DNA of 55,381 bases from Planctomycetota bacterium (GCA_023150555.1 JAKLKQ010000046.1:1-55381), one strand, 5' to 3'. Positions 1-9,690 are shown, numbered from the stretch's first letter. Translations and numbers: made by a program. The notes: generated from the letters alone by a model not told the origin.

Positions 1-2
1 AA

Positions 3-818
3 GCGCCTGCCCCGGCCAGGCCCAGCGCCCGCGCGGCGCGCGCAGGCCGCTCCGCTCGCGGCGACCGCGGCGCGGGCGGTTCGGGTTCCCGGCGCGGCGT
101 AGGCGGGCGCGGCACCAACCTCGGACGGCGCCAGCAGGCGCGCGCTTCGGCGCGCGGAGCGGGCGGCGCAGGCGGATCGTCGGCGCGGCGCGCGGCGGCC
201 CCCGCGGCGCCTGCGGCCAAGCCCGAATCCAGGCGCGGCGCGAAGGAAGTCTTCTACAAGTCCGGCGCAAAGGCCGCGGCGATCAACGCGGTGGACGTCG
301 CCGACCAGGGCGGCAACGCGGTGGAGTCCAACGTGCTCGACGCCGTGCGCGCCAACCAGGCACGCAAAGCCGCGGGCGCTTCGAGCGGCGGAACGCGCCG
401 CAGCCAGCGCGCTTCGGCCCGCGGCGGACGGGCCAGCTCGCGCACCAGCGGCCGGGGCGGCGAGGAAGGCGGGCGCGGTTCGGTGCGCGGGCGCGCGCCC
501 ACGGGCGGCAACAACCAGACGATCATCATCGGTTCGATCGCGGGCGTGATCGTGCTGATCGGCCTGGTCCTGATGCTTTCCAGCGGCAGCACCAAGGGCG
601 GCAACCGCTCGAGCGGCAGCGAAGGCCACGTCTCCGCCGGCACCTACGCCAGCCAGGCGAAGGAGAAGGAACGCGCTGGGGACCGCATCGCCGCGTACGA
701 GTTGTACCTCAAAGCCGCCGAGTCCGCCGAGGCCGCCGGGCGCGACGAGGAAGCGCGGTCGTACTCGATGCGCGCTTACGCCATGCAGAAGCACAGCACC
801 CTGCAGATGGGCAAGTGA
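3..818 (+). CDS. Arg/Gly/Ala-rich single-span membrane protein, 5' truncated
   Basis: The reading frame is open from the window edge to the TGA at 816-818, so the 5' end lies outside the window. The first ~165 residues visible are low-complexity Ala/Gly/Arg/Ser and probably disordered and strongly basic. One hydrophobic segment follows (about 20 residues starting IIIGSIAGVIVLIGLVL, near 525-590). A ~55-residue C-terminal part, rich in Ala, Lys and Glu, has a helical pattern resembling a single TPR-like hairpin (YELYLKAAESAEAAGRDEEA). A basic tail before the span suggests an inner-membrane protein with the long N-terminus in the cytosol, possibly nucleic-acid binding. I do not recognise a family. 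A GTG at 291 could be an internal start, but the same composition continues unbroken upstream of it, so I prefer the longer frame. Confidence 0.6.
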   Translation, partial: APAPARPSARAARAGRSARGDRGAGGSGSRRGVGGRGTNLGRRQQARASARGAGGAGGSSARRAAAPAAPAAKPESRRGAKEVFYKSGAKAAAINAVDVADQGGNAVESNVLDAVRANQARKAAGASSGGTRRSQRASARGGRASSRTSGRGGEEGGRGSVRGRAPTGGNNQTIIIGSIAGVIVLIGLVLMLSSGSTKGGNRSSGSEGHVSAGTYASQAKEKERAGDRIAAYELYLKAAESAEAAGRDEEARSYSMRAYAMQKHSTLQMGK

Positions 819-842
819 CCGGCCCTTCCCTTTTCTGAGCAG

Positions 843-1940
843 CTACCTACCAGGGCACGGCCCCACCGTCGTGCCGTCTTCCCAGACCGCCGGAATCCGT
901 TCGACGCGCTGCGGCGAGGCCGGCTCGTGCAGCAGCAGCCCCGCGCGCCGGCCCAGTTCGTAGAAGTCGGTCCGAGGCCCCCCGAATTCTGAACGCGTCT
1001 TCTTGGCCCCGCTCATACCGCCGAAGGCGGCGATGCTGAGATCCCGCGGCACGCGCAGCCCCAGCTTGTGCGCGGCGTCGGCGACGATCTGCGCCTTCCC
1101 CGCGTCGGTCGCCAGGACGGCGGTGTAGCGCGGGCGGGAGTTGAACAGGTTGCGCAGCGTCGCGCTGTCCGGATTGGTGAACGCCAGCGACGTGGCCACG
1201 GCGTTCTCGTGCAGTGGCAGGTTGAACTCCTTCAGCGCGGCGCGGAAGGCCTTAACGCGCTCCTCCGAATCCGGGTCGATCATGTTGGCGCCGGAGAGCC
1301 AGAAGCGCACGAAGGCGATGTCGCGGTGCCCCAACTCGGCCAGGCGCTTGATCGACGCGCGCACCCCGCCCTCGTTGTCCACCGCCGCCGCGTGCATGAA
1401 CTTGCCTTCGGGCGGGCGGTCCACCAGCACCGTCGGCACGCGCAGGGCCTCGTAGCGCTTCAGCACCGGCGCTTTGAAGTGACCGAACAGCAGCAGGCCC
1501 TTGATCGGAAGATCCGCCAGGTCTTCGGGCACGCATTCGCGCAGCGCGTTGTCGTGCACGAGCATCATCGGCAGGTACAGCTTGCCGGCCGCGTGCATGA
1601 TGCCGCGCTGGATCTCTACGTTCTCGCCGACCAGGAAGAGCGGCAGCGGGTTGGTCATCACCTCCAGGATCATGCCCTTGGTCAGCGTCAGGCCGCCCAC
1701 GCCACGCTTGACCTGGTAGCGCCGGTTGGCGCCGACGATGAGGTGGTTCTCCTGTTCGAGCGCGCGGTAGGCCGAGCGCACCACCTGGCGCCCGACGTTC
1801 AACTCGCGCGCAACGGCCAACACCGAAGGCGCGGGCATCCCGTGCGGCCATTGGCCCGAGACGATGCGTTCGCGCAACTGGTCGGCAACGTCCCGGAAGA
1901 GGGCGCGGGAGCGGGAGGGGCGTCCGCGGCGGGCTGGCAT
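843..1940 (-). CDS. GntR-type HTH / LacI-type sensor transcription regulator
   Basis: A chimeric regulator of 365 aa. The N-terminal ~75 residues form a GntR winged helix (ALFRDVADQLRERIVSG, then SVLAVARELNVGRQVVRSAY). A LacI/periplasmic-binding-like sensor follows (ADLPIKGLLLFGH, VPTVLVDRPPEG, VDNEGGVRASIKRLAELGH, YTAVLATDAGKAQIVADA, VPRDLSIAAFGG). This arrangement is known from AraR-like sugar regulators, so the ligand is probably a sugar or glycan fragment; the specific ligand is not readable. I start at the ATG at 1938-1940 (MPARRGRPSRS) because the 36 residues upstream in the same frame do not fit the family and there is no ribosome site for them. It converges on the preceding gene with a 24 bp gap and diverges from the giant pseudopilin gene, whose ~280 bp upstream region it may control. 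Confidence 0.85.
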   Translation of the reverse strand: MPARRGRPSRSRALFRDVADQLRERIVSGQWPHGMPAPSVLAVARELNVGRQVVRSAYRALEQENHLIVGANRRYQVKRGVGGLTLTKGMILEVMTNPLPLFLVGENVEIQRGIMHAAGKLYLPMMLVHDNALRECVPEDLADLPIKGLLLFGHFKAPVLKRYEALRVPTVLVDRPPEGKFMHAAAVDNEGGVRASIKRLAELGHRDIAFVRFWLSGANMIDPDSEERVKAFRAALKEFNLPLHENAVATSLAFTNPDSATLRNLFNSRPRYTAVLATDAGKAQIVADAAHKLGLRVPRDLSIAAFGGMSGAKKTRSEFGGPRTDFYELGRRAGLLLHEPASPQRVERIPAVWEDGTTVGPCPGR

Positions 1941-2218
1941 GGCGCCAATGTAGCGGACACGAGGGGCCTGTCTATAAAAAACCAGTAATAGCCAAATTGT
2001 TCCATATCGTAGCCCGAATTGGAGGAATTGGGGAAAGGAACGGTCCACTACTATAGAAATTACCCATACTTATGACCATGTGCTGCACGTGTCTAAATAG
2101 CCATTAATAACCACAGCACTCAATTCCTGGGCTGAACTCGTCTGCCCGAGTTTACCCTGCTGGTGTGGGCGAACGCGGCCGTGGGGCGCGTCGCCGCCGG
2201 TACCCAGGGGAATAACCC
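1941..2218. promoter_or_regulatory. Divergent intergenic between regulator and pseudopilin genes
   Basis: This 278 bp region has no convincing gene and is richer in A/T than its neighbours. It must carry both divergent promoters. An imperfect palindrome CATGTG-CTG-CACGTG lies near 2078-2092 and could be an operator, but LacI/GntR sites cannot be assigned by eye. The ribosome site of the downstream gene is AGGGGAAT at about 2207-2214. Confidence 0.35.
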
Positions 2219-5200
2219 ATGCCGGATAGATCGAACGCAAAGAAATCTTCGCTCTTGAACGCGAAATCGGCCGCCCGGCCCGTACGCCGGCTGCACACAC
2301 GCGAGAAGGGCTTCATCCTGATTCTCGTCGTGGGCATGCTGACGGTGCTGGTGGTGCTGGGGCTGTCGTACGCCGAACAGGGGCGCGTGGCGCTGCGCGG
2401 CGCGTCGAACGCGCGCGACCTCGCGGCGCTCGACGGCCTGGCCGAGACGGGCTTCCAGTTCGCGCTGCGCGCGCTGCGCGACGACCGCAACGTGAAGCAG
2501 GTCAGCGGGACGCCCGCGCACGTGACCTCGCTGGGGGGCTCGGGCTGGAGCACCCGCTGGGGCTACAACCCGGACGAGACCCTGGGCGGCTCCCTGCCTT
2601 CGGGCGCCGATCGCGCGCCCAGCCGCGCCAGCGCCTACAACTACCAGGACACCTGGCGGATGCTCTTCTGGAACGAGGAGACCGTCGAGCCCGTCGCGAC
2701 GTGGACGGGCAAGGCCTGGGGCTATGGATTCAAGTTCCGGCCCGGCAACGACACGCAGGCCAAGCGCAGCATGGAGACCCAGCGCTACCCGCAGCCGCCG
2801 TCGGTGCTGCTGGACACCGTGCAGCTTCAGCCTTTCGCGCGGGTGCGGAAGTTCCGCGTGCAGGTCGGTTCCAGCTGCGGGCTGGTGCAGGTCGGCGTCA
2901 CGCCCAAGGACGGCGGCCTGAACCTCAACGACGTCTTCGACCCGGGCACGGCCGTCGAGAATCCCGGCATCTACGAGACGCTGCCTTCGGGCCGTGAAGG
3001 CACCGTCGGCTACGGCGCGCCCTGGGAGGTCGCCGTCGCCGACGCGCGGGTGCCCTACGCCTCGCCGGACCGCCGCACGCTCGAATACCTGATCGGCAAG
3101 CCCCCGGCGTACGCGCGCAACAACTCGGAGACCTCGTACTACTACCGCTTCGACGGTTCGTCGCTGCGCACGCTCTCGGGCAGCGCCCAGCGGGACAACG
3201 GGCTGTACAACTGGCGGCAGTTCTTCGAGCCCTACGGCGGCAACCGCGTCTACGCCGGCAGCAGCTTCGACAGGCAGTGGCGCTGGACAGGCGTCGGCCA
3301 CTTGACGGCCATGTCCAGCGGCGCACCGACGCAGATCTGGAACGTGGCCGGCGGCGACCAGCCCAACCGCTTCACGCTCGAATTCACCCGCCAGATCATG
3401 TGGATCCCCCAGACGGGCATGGCTTATCGCTACGACGGCGAGTACGGCAAAAACGGCATCGGCCTGCTTGTCGACCCCAGCCACAGCGGCAGCGATGAGG
3501 CCAAGAGCTACATGTGGTTCCCCAGCGGCATCATCAGCGGCGATCCACGCCTGCCGGCCACCGACACCGAACTTACCCGCGACTCGCTCTTCAGCGGTTT
3601 CGGCTTCGACCGCTTCAATCCGTACCGCGCCGGCATGGAAGCCGTCCCCGACGACATCCGCGTCTCCTACGGCGGCTACTGCGGCGCCGGCGGCTACGGG
3701 CACCCCAAGGCCCGCACGTTCCAGCTGCACTACATGAACGCCGTCGCCAACGGCCGCTTCTGGACGGACCTTCTGGCCGCGTGGTACTTCGGCGGCGCGC
3801 CGGGCTATACCAACTACCTGGGCGCCACGCAGAGCAGCGGCTACAACAACTGGGCGCACCTCGGCTCCAGCTACGACGCGCTGGGCATCGGCACGCACTG
3901 GATGCCCCCCACCAGCCACGTCTGGATGCCCGGCTTCTTCAGCCAGGGCCGCATCAGCACCAGCACCAACTACCAGACCCGCGGCGGTTCCAACATCACG
4001 ACCCTGGGCGGCAAGGACGAGACCAGCCGCGGCCTGTTCCGCTGGCCGGGCGCGATGCCGCCGGCGCGCATGGCCGCGACCTATCTGGTGCCCATGGCGC
4101 GCTGGCCCGCGGACTTCATCGGCCAGTCGAACGCGCACTTCACGTTCAACAGCTTCCGCCTCTCGATCCGCGCCCACGGCATCCAGGAGAACTGGGGCGA
4201 CCCGCTCGCGCCGGGCAGCGTCAACGCCGATCCGGCCAAGAACAGCTGGTACGACGCCGTCGACGTGAACAACTCGAACTTCGCCGTCGTCTACGGCCTT
4301 CTGACGCCCGAGAAGATCCCATCGATGCTTAACCGCACCATCGTCGCGCCGCACCTGCACTGGAAGGCGCGTATGCTCGACGCCGAGTGCCGCCTCAAGC
4401 GCCCCGTCAAGCTCGACGGTTCGGCCTACGCCTACGACGACGTCGAGAACAGCTGGATCCCCGTGCAGCTGGGGCTGCGCACGCCCGACGCCGGCCTGCC
4501 CTTCCCCGGCGCGGTCTGGGACGGTGACCCGGACAGCGGCGCCTACAACCCGTGGATCCCGCTGCGCATGAAGCTCAGCAACCCCGACAAGCCCTGGCAT
4601 CCCACGGACAACGTCTGGGTCGAGCCCAAGCTCCTGCGCCCGGGCACCGCCTACGATCCGCTCACCAACCCGCTCTACAACACCGCTGCGTTCCTGGCCG
4701 AACTCAAGAACGACGACGCCAAGCGCCACGACTTCATCAAGTACCCGTGGATGCCCAGCCTGAAGGTGCCGGTCGTGACGTTCAACGGCTCCGAGTGCCT
4801 CAACGTCGGCCTGTACGGCTTCGACGATCCGGACCTGCTCGCGCAGGTCGCCGCCGGCAACACCAACTGGTCGAAGTGGATCGAGGAAGAACAGCCTTCG
4901 CCCGCCGGCAGCGGCGATCTGGCGCGCTTCCCGTACCTGCCCATCGACGCCTACGGCGCGGCGCCAACCTGGATGGAGCCCCTGCCCTTCAACGGCGCTA
5001 CGCCCTACCCCAGCCCGGGGTGGAACGGTTACCTCTTCGAGCCGCGCTGGTACACCGGGCGCACGGTCAATCCCAAAGCGCTGAAGGACCTTCGCGACGC
5101 CGACACCCTCGCGAACCTCGCGCCGTGCTTCGGCCTGCCCGGCCAGGCCGCCAACGGCGGCGGGCCCAGCAGCGTGCAGAGCGCCAACGACCCGTCCAAC

Positions 5201-7954
5201 CCCTGGGACTTCGCGGCCCACGCGACGGACCTGAAGGTCGAAGGCGGCCTCGGCGCGCTCTCCAACCACCGCCATATCGAACCCGGCCGCCCCAACGTCG
5301 TCTGGGGCAAGATGGACTTCCTCACGCCCGAGCCGCTCGAGTACTACGACCTCAACGGCGACCTGCTGGGCTACGGGTCGGGGCGCCCCGCCGACGACGT
5401 CTTCGTCGACGCACACCAGGATCTCTCGCTGCAGGACAACTTCCAGACCGAGGCCTGGTACAGCTCGCAGCCGCACGCCAGCGCCATGGCGCGCCCCGAC
5501 GACTTCCGCAACTGGCACGACTGGTTCAACCAGCGCAAGCGCACCATCGCCGCCGATCCCAACGGCGTGAACTACGGCGCCGACGTCTTCCGCCCCAGTT
5601 CCACCAACGTGAAGGGCAAGCTGATCTGGCGCAACAAGGATCCCAACTGGGGCTGGAGCAACGCCGTCGTCAGCGACGGCAAGACCTACAGCAACACCAG
5701 CGACGCGACCTTCGCCGACCCGGTCGTCGCCAGCCCGCCCCTGCCCAACGCGCCTGCCCGCCCGCGCGTGGTCCGCGGCGCAACGCGCAACTACAACAAC
5801 TGGATGGACTGGTCGGGCAACCCCGAGCCCGAGGTCAAGCCGCACAGCCTCCACGGGCTGCCCAACCCCGACTACCTGACGCTGTATCCCGGCATCGCAG
5901 CCAGCCAGCACTGGGCCGACCAGTTCCGCCGCTACGTACCCGTGCAGATGGAGGAGATCGACGGGGCCGGCGATCCGTACGACGATCCGGACAACAACCC
6001 CGAGACCATGACCAACAACCCCTTCCCCGGCGCGATGCCGCGGCGGTACAAGCTCATCGACGACCCCGGCCTGGCCGGCGACCCCGCCACGCACACCGCC
6101 ATCAACCCGGCCATCCCCGTGCCCCGCGCGCTGAAGGGCGACGACGATACGCCCGTCGTGCCCGGCGTGAGCAAGGACGACGCCTGGCGCGTGACCCGCG
6201 TGGGCTTGCGCTACCAGGAGATCATCGCCAACGAGATCCTCGACTACCAGGTCAACCCCTGGTGGCCCAACCCCTGCGTGCCCGTCACCGAGCTCTGCGT
6301 TCCGCTGGACAAGGCCACCTACCCCAGCGAACCTCGCGCGATGGTAAAGGTCCAGGCCCTGGCGGGCTCCAACCGCTGGCGCAGCTACGCCGAACACATG
6401 ACGGCCAACGGCGCCACCGTCGGCGCGCGCGTCCCCAAGTACTACGCCTACTTCAACCGCTTCTGGTGCCGCACCAACCACAAGGCCGTGCGCAACTGGG
6501 GCGGCGACCCCAACGACCCCAGCCGCCCCATCGGCGAGCCCTACCGCGCCGTCACCATCAAGGGCAACGCCGCCGCCGGCGTGCCCGACGAACTGATCAA
6601 CGCCACCGAAGGCAAGGGCATGTACCCGCCCACCTGGCAGTACTTCGGCCAGTACCCGCCCAAGGAAGCCACCTTCCAGGACCAGATCAGCGACTGCCCA
6701 TACAACATCGCCGAAGACCAGCTCGGCGACGACTTCCGCTACCTCGCGCAGGCCGTCGTGCTCATGACCGAACCCCAGATGCAGATGGCCCCCGGCCGCA
6801 ACCACCCCTTCCGCAACTGGGCCGACTTCGTCGGCTTCCTGGGGCACCTCGTCTACCGCGCGCCGATGGACCCCAAGGCCACCGCCACGCTGGCCGCCGC
6901 AAACCCCAAGGCCGTCCGCGACACGCTGGACGGCGTCGACGCGTGGGCCGTCTGCCACGGAAGCAACGCCGACGCGCGCAACCAGACCAGGTTCTTCGAC
7001 GGCTCGAAGATCTGCGACAACGCCGCCGGAGGCGGAACCATCTACGCCGACTGCCTGAAGGCGCCCGTCGTCGCCAAGGCCGGCTACTGGCCGCTGGCCG
7101 CCAACTACGGGCGCGCGCCAGAGGCCGGCGCCGACCCGTACTACCCCAGCGTGCCCGGCACCGGCGGCTGGACGGCCGCGGAATGGAAGCGCCGCTGGGA
7201 CGAACTGCGCGGGCGCGACGAGGCCGGCATCCGCGTCGAACACCACTATATCAGCGAACGCGCCGCCAACGACGTGCTGGTGAGCCTCAGCAACGGACGC
7301 ATCGGGCCCATCGACTTCGACGGCGACGGCCACGTGACCATGACCCGCGGCTACGGGCGCGAACTGGCCACCGTGCCCAAGCCCCGCGGCAGCAATCCCG
7401 GCGGCATCAACGAGATGGCCAACGCCAAGCCCAGCGGCGACGTGCCCCAGCAGCGGGTGCTCCACAGCGGCTGGTCCGACCCGCGCGCCCCCAACTGGGA
7501 ACTGCCCCACGGCTACCCGTGGCACCAGCAGAGCGGCGCGGATGCGACCGTCGAGTTCGAGGAATTCGACGACGAGCCCACCTACGACACCGCCTTCGCG
7601 AACCGCAGCTTCTGGGACACCGACGGCGATCCCAAGACCATGGCGCCGCTGAACCTGAAGCTCGGCGTCGTGCCCAAGCACGACATCCGGCTCTGGCGCA
7701 AGGCCAACAAGCGCGAGATCATCCAGAACTGCGTCACGCAGCCGATCAAGTTCCGCTCGCTCACCTTCCGCATCACCGTGGCCGTGGAACTGACCGACGC
7801 CACCTACACGGAAGTCTACGCGACGCGGCGCTTCCAGAAGGTCGTCAGCCGCGTGCCCGACACCTCCGGCGCGCTGACCGGGGAGTTCATCGAGCATTCC
7901 TCGCGCGCCATCGCCGGCGTCGACCCGGAACTCGACTGGCTCGGCGTGCAGTAG
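2219..7954 (+). CDS. Giant GspK/PilX-like minor pseudopilin
   Basis: 1911 aa. The N-terminus reads as a type IV/type II-secretion prepilin: a basic leader ending HTREKG, then a hydrophobic helix FILILVVGMLTVLVVLGLSY at residues ~37-56. The amphipathic continuation (ASNARDLAALDGLAETGFQFALRALRDD) matches the GspK/PilX N-terminal pattern. As in GspK, position +5 after the cleavage site is not Glu. The remaining ~1800 residues are Asn/Pro/Trp/Tyr/Gly-rich with no recognised enzyme motif. Near residue 1700 there is an EF-hand-like DFDGDGHVTMTR, recalling the Ca sites of GspK. Known GspK proteins are ~300-350 aa, so this one is about six times longer. SD AGGGGA precedes the ATG. The gene stands alone: no gspE, F, G or D is in the window. 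Probably membrane-anchored at the pseudopilus tip with a huge periplasmic or extracellular body; that role is inferred. Confidence 0.7.
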   Translation: MPDRSNAKKSSLLNAKSAARPVRRLHTREKGFILILVVGMLTVLVVLGLSYAEQGRVALRGASNARDLAALDGLAETGFQFALRALRDDRNVKQVSGTPAHVTSLGGSGWSTRWGYNPDETLGGSLPSGADRAPSRASAYNYQDTWRMLFWNEETVEPVATWTGKAWGYGFKFRPGNDTQAKRSMETQRYPQPPSVLLDTVQLQPFARVRKFRVQVGSSCGLVQVGVTPKDGGLNLNDVFDPGTAVENPGIYETLPSGREGTVGYGAPWEVAVADARVPYASPDRRTLEYLIGKPPAYARNNSETSYYYRFDGSSLRTLSGSAQRDNGLYNWRQFFEPYGGNRVYAGSSFDRQWRWTGVGHLTAMSSGAPTQIWNVAGGDQPNRFTLEFTRQIMWIPQTGMAYRYDGEYGKNGIGLLVDPSHSGSDEAKSYMWFPSGIISGDPRLPATDTELTRDSLFSGFGFDRFNPYRAGMEAVPDDIRVSYGGYCGAGGYGHPKARTFQLHYMNAVANGRFWTDLLAAWYFGGAPGYTNYLGATQSSGYNNWAHLGSSYDALGIGTHWMPPTSHVWMPGFFSQGRISTSTNYQTRGGSNITTLGGKDETSRGLFRWPGAMPPARMAATYLVPMARWPADFIGQSNAHFTFNSFRLSIRAHGIQENWGDPLAPGSVNADPAKNSWYDAVDVNNSNFAVVYGLLTPEKIPSMLNRTIVAPHLHWKARMLDAECRLKRPVKLDGSAYAYDDVENSWIPVQLGLRTPDAGLPFPGAVWDGDPDSGAYNPWIPLRMKLSNPDKPWHPTDNVWVEPKLLRPGTAYDPLTNPLYNTAAFLAELKNDDAKRHDFIKYPWMPSLKVPVVTFNGSECLNVGLYGFDDPDLLAQVAAGNTNWSKWIEEEQPSPAGSGDLARFPYLPIDAYGAAPTWMEPLPFNGATPYPSPGWNGYLFEPRWYTGRTVNPKALKDLRDADTLANLAPCFGLPGQAANGGGPSSVQSANDPSNPWDFAAHATDLKVEGGLGALSNHRHIEPGRPNVVWGKMDFLTPEPLEYYDLNGDLLGYGSGRPADDVFVDAHQDLSLQDNFQTEAWYSSQPHASAMARPDDFRNWHDWFNQRKRTIAADPNGVNYGADVFRPSSTNVKGKLIWRNKDPNWGWSNAVVSDGKTYSNTSDATFADPVVASPPLPNAPARPRVVRGATRNYNNWMDWSGNPEPEVKPHSLHGLPNPDYLTLYPGIAASQHWADQFRRYVPVQMEEIDGAGDPYDDPDNNPETMTNNPFPGAMPRRYKLIDDPGLAGDPATHTAINPAIPVPRALKGDDDTPVVPGVSKDDAWRVTRVGLRYQEIIANEILDYQVNPWWPNPCVPVTELCVPLDKATYPSEPRAMVKVQALAGSNRWRSYAEHMTANGATVGARVPKYYAYFNRFWCRTNHKAVRNWGGDPNDPSRPIGEPYRAVTIKGNAAAGVPDELINATEGKGMYPPTWQYFGQYPPKEATFQDQISDCPYNIAEDQLGDDFRYLAQAVVLMTEPQMQMAPGRNHPFRNWADFVGFLGHLVYRAPMDPKATATLAAANPKAVRDTLDGVDAWAVCHGSNADARNQTRFFDGSKICDNAAGGGTIYADCLKAPVVAKAGYWPLAANYGRAPEAGADPYYPSVPGTGGWTAAEWKRRWDELRGRDEAGIRVEHHYISERAANDVLVSLSNGRIGPIDFDGDGHVTMTRGYGRELATVPKPRGSNPGGINEMANAKPSGDVPQQRVLHSGWSDPRAPNWELPHGYPWHQQSGADATVEFEEFDDEPTYDTAFANRSFWDTDGDPKTMAPLNLKLGVVPKHDIRLWRKANKREIIQNCVTQPIKFRSLTFRITVAVELTDATYTEVYATRRFQKVVSRVPDTSGALTGEFIEHSSRAIAGVDPELDWLGVQ

Positions 7955-7978
7955 GCATAGACGATCAATGGGATGCCC

Positions 7979-7997
7979 CTGCTGGACAAGCCAGCAG
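7979..7997 (+). terminator. Hairpin after the pseudopilin gene
   Basis: Perfect 7 bp stem CTGCTGG/CCAGCAG with loop ACAAG, 25 bp after the stop codon. No U-tract follows, so it may only stabilise the 3' end. Confidence 0.35.
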
Positions 7998-8203
7998 TGG
8001 CAAGCAGAAAGGGGATCCGCCGGCACACCGCAAGCCTTCACCGTCCTCAACGCGCCTTTAGCCTACCCCTCCCGGTATTTGCTGATACATTGGCCTCTGA
8101 GCAGCCCTGATCGCGCCGAGCGTAGCGCCCTGCAAGCGCGTGCCCGCCGAATGGCACGAAGGCCGCAGCATGGCGAGAGTCCCCGAGTGATCCCGCACGC
8201 GCA

Positions 8204-9511
8204 ATGAACGCCACGCCTCCAGCCGATGCGCCGCCGCCCGAGTGGCCGCCCGCCGACCCGAACGATCCGTACACGGCGATGCGCGTGCCGCAGTACCGCC
8301 GCTTCCTCCTGGCCGGCGTGCTCGCGGGCCTGGGCGGGCACATGCTCACGGTGGCGGTGGGCTGGGAACTGTACGTGCGCACCAACGAAGCCCTGGCGCT
8401 GGGGCTCGTCGGCCTGGCGCAGGTGCTGCCGATCTTCCTCTTCGCGCTGCCCTTCGGGCACCTTGCCGACCGCTTCGACCGCCGCAAGCTGAGCGCCTTC
8501 GCGGGAACCGTGCGCGCGTACTCGTCGGTGGCGATGCTCTACCTCTCCTACACCGGCGGCCCCGTCGAGCCCGTCTACGCGTGCCTGTTCGTGAACGGCG
8601 CGATGCGCGCGCTGCACGCGCCAGCCCGCACGGCGCTGCTGACGCAGATCCTTCCGATGGACCGCTTCGAGAACGCGGTGCGCTGGAACACCAGCGCCTT
8701 CCAACTCTCGGCCGTCTGCGGCCCCGCGCTGGGCGGCGCGGTGATCGCGTGGACCGGCCTCGTCTGGCCCGTCTACATCATCGACGCGGCGACCGCACTG
8801 GCCAATGCCGTGATCATGCTCACGTTGCGCAAGCCGGAAGGAAGCGTCTCGCGGGAACCCTTCAGCACGCAGACGCTGCTGGCGGGCCTGCGCTTCGTCT
8901 GGAACACCAAGGTGATCCTGGGCGCGGTGACGCTGGACATGTTCGCGGTGCTCTTCGGCGGCGTGAACGCGCTGCTGCCGATCTACGCGAAGGACATCCT
9001 CCACGCCGGGCCCGAGGGCCTGGGCTGGCTGCGCGCGGCCGAGTCCGCCGGGGCGCTGTGCATGGCGCTGACGATGGCGCACCGCCCGCCGATCCGCTTC
9101 GCCGGCAAGGCGATGCTCTGGTCGGTGGCGGGCTTCGGATTCGGCATCGTCGTCTTCGGATTCTCCGAACACCTGTGGCTGTCGCTCGCCGCGCTGGCGC
9201 TGTGCGGCGCGTGCGACAACATCAGCGTGATCGTGCGGCACACCCTGATCCAGCTGCGCACGCCCAACGAGATGCGCGGGCGCGTCAGCGCCGTGAACAT
9301 GGTCTTCATCTCCTCGTCGAACGAACTGGGCCAGATGGAGTCGGGCCTCGTCTCGCATTACTTCGACGCGGTCTTCGCGGCCGTCAGCGGCGGCATCGGC
9401 ACGATCTTCGTGGTGCTCTTCGCCGCCTGGCGCTGGCCCGAACTGCGCCGACTGGGCGCGCTGAAGGACGCCGCCGCCGAAGGGAACGGCGAGAAGCCGC
9501 CGGACGGCTAG
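8204..9511 (+). CDS. MFS transporter (MFS_3 / EntS-like exporter)
   Basis: 435 aa, the usual size for a 12-helix major facilitator. After a Pro-rich cytosolic N-terminus comes FLLAGVLAGLGGHMLTVAVG (helix 1). The MFS signature between helices 2 and 3 is GHLADRFDRRKLSA, the expected G-x-x-x-D-R-x-x-R-R/K pattern. The overall layout resembles the enterobactin-exporter EntS/MFS_3 group: MDRFENAVRWNTSAFQLSAVCGPALGG, then a long central loop, then LRFVWNTKVILGAVTLDMFAVLFGG. The substrate is unknown; relatives export siderophores or drugs. No clear Shine-Dalgarno precedes the ATG. The gene is isolated, followed by a ~600 bp hairpin-rich non-coding stretch. Confidence 0.88.
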   Translation: MNATPPADAPPPEWPPADPNDPYTAMRVPQYRRFLLAGVLAGLGGHMLTVAVGWELYVRTNEALALGLVGLAQVLPIFLFALPFGHLADRFDRRKLSAFAGTVRAYSSVAMLYLSYTGGPVEPVYACLFVNGAMRALHAPARTALLTQILPMDRFENAVRWNTSAFQLSAVCGPALGGAVIAWTGLVWPVYIIDAATALANAVIMLTLRKPEGSVSREPFSTQTLLAGLRFVWNTKVILGAVTLDMFAVLFGGVNALLPIYAKDILHAGPEGLGWLRAAESAGALCMALTMAHRPPIRFAGKAMLWSVAGFGFGIVVFGFSEHLWLSLAALALCGACDNISVIVRHTLIQLRTPNEMRGRVSAVNMVFISSSNELGQMESGLVSHYFDAVFAAVSGGIGTIFVVLFAAWRWPELRRLGALKDAAAEGNGEKPPDG

Positions 9512-9536
9512 ACGCGACATCCTTGCTGAGGAACGA

Positions 9537-9690
9537 CTTCAACGCAGAGCCGCAGAGATCGCGGAGACCGCTGAGAACGGATTCGAGGTTCCCACGCGCA
9601 GACAGAACCGGAGACGGGAAACGGGAAACGCCGTTCTTCGTGGCCTTCGTGCTCTTCGTGGTGAGGCCGTTCAATCCGCAATCCAACCGC
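9537..9690. repeat. Dispersed-repeat-like non-coding segment with 9-nt periodic words
   Basis: Two short periodic tracts sit side by side. At ~9546-9575, near-repeats of GCAGAG/GCGGAG/GCTGAG recur every 8-9 nt. At ~9634-9660 TTCGTG recurs three times at exactly 9 nt. The segment ends in GCCGTTCAATCCGCAATCC (9667-9685). The last word recurs almost exactly near 49652 (GCCGTTAATCCGCAATCC), also just downstream of a gene end, so this is likely part of a genome-wide dispersed repeat. No reading frame here looks real. Confidence 0.45.

Noticed and set aside
2120..8050. 1976-codon open frame on the minus strand opposite the pseudopilin
   Set aside because: Its product is Val/Gly/Ala/His/Arg-rich low complexity, a typical mirror of a high-GC3 gene. 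The plus-strand frame has a start, ribosome site and recognisable N-terminus.
4552..8061. 1169-codon plus-strand frame inside the pseudopilin gene
   Set aside because: Arg/Gln/Pro-rich +1 shadow of the real frame.
7968..8207. 79-codon ORF between the pseudopilin and MFS genes
   Set aside because: No ribosome site, no family resemblance, and it overlaps the downstream start; composition is non-coding.
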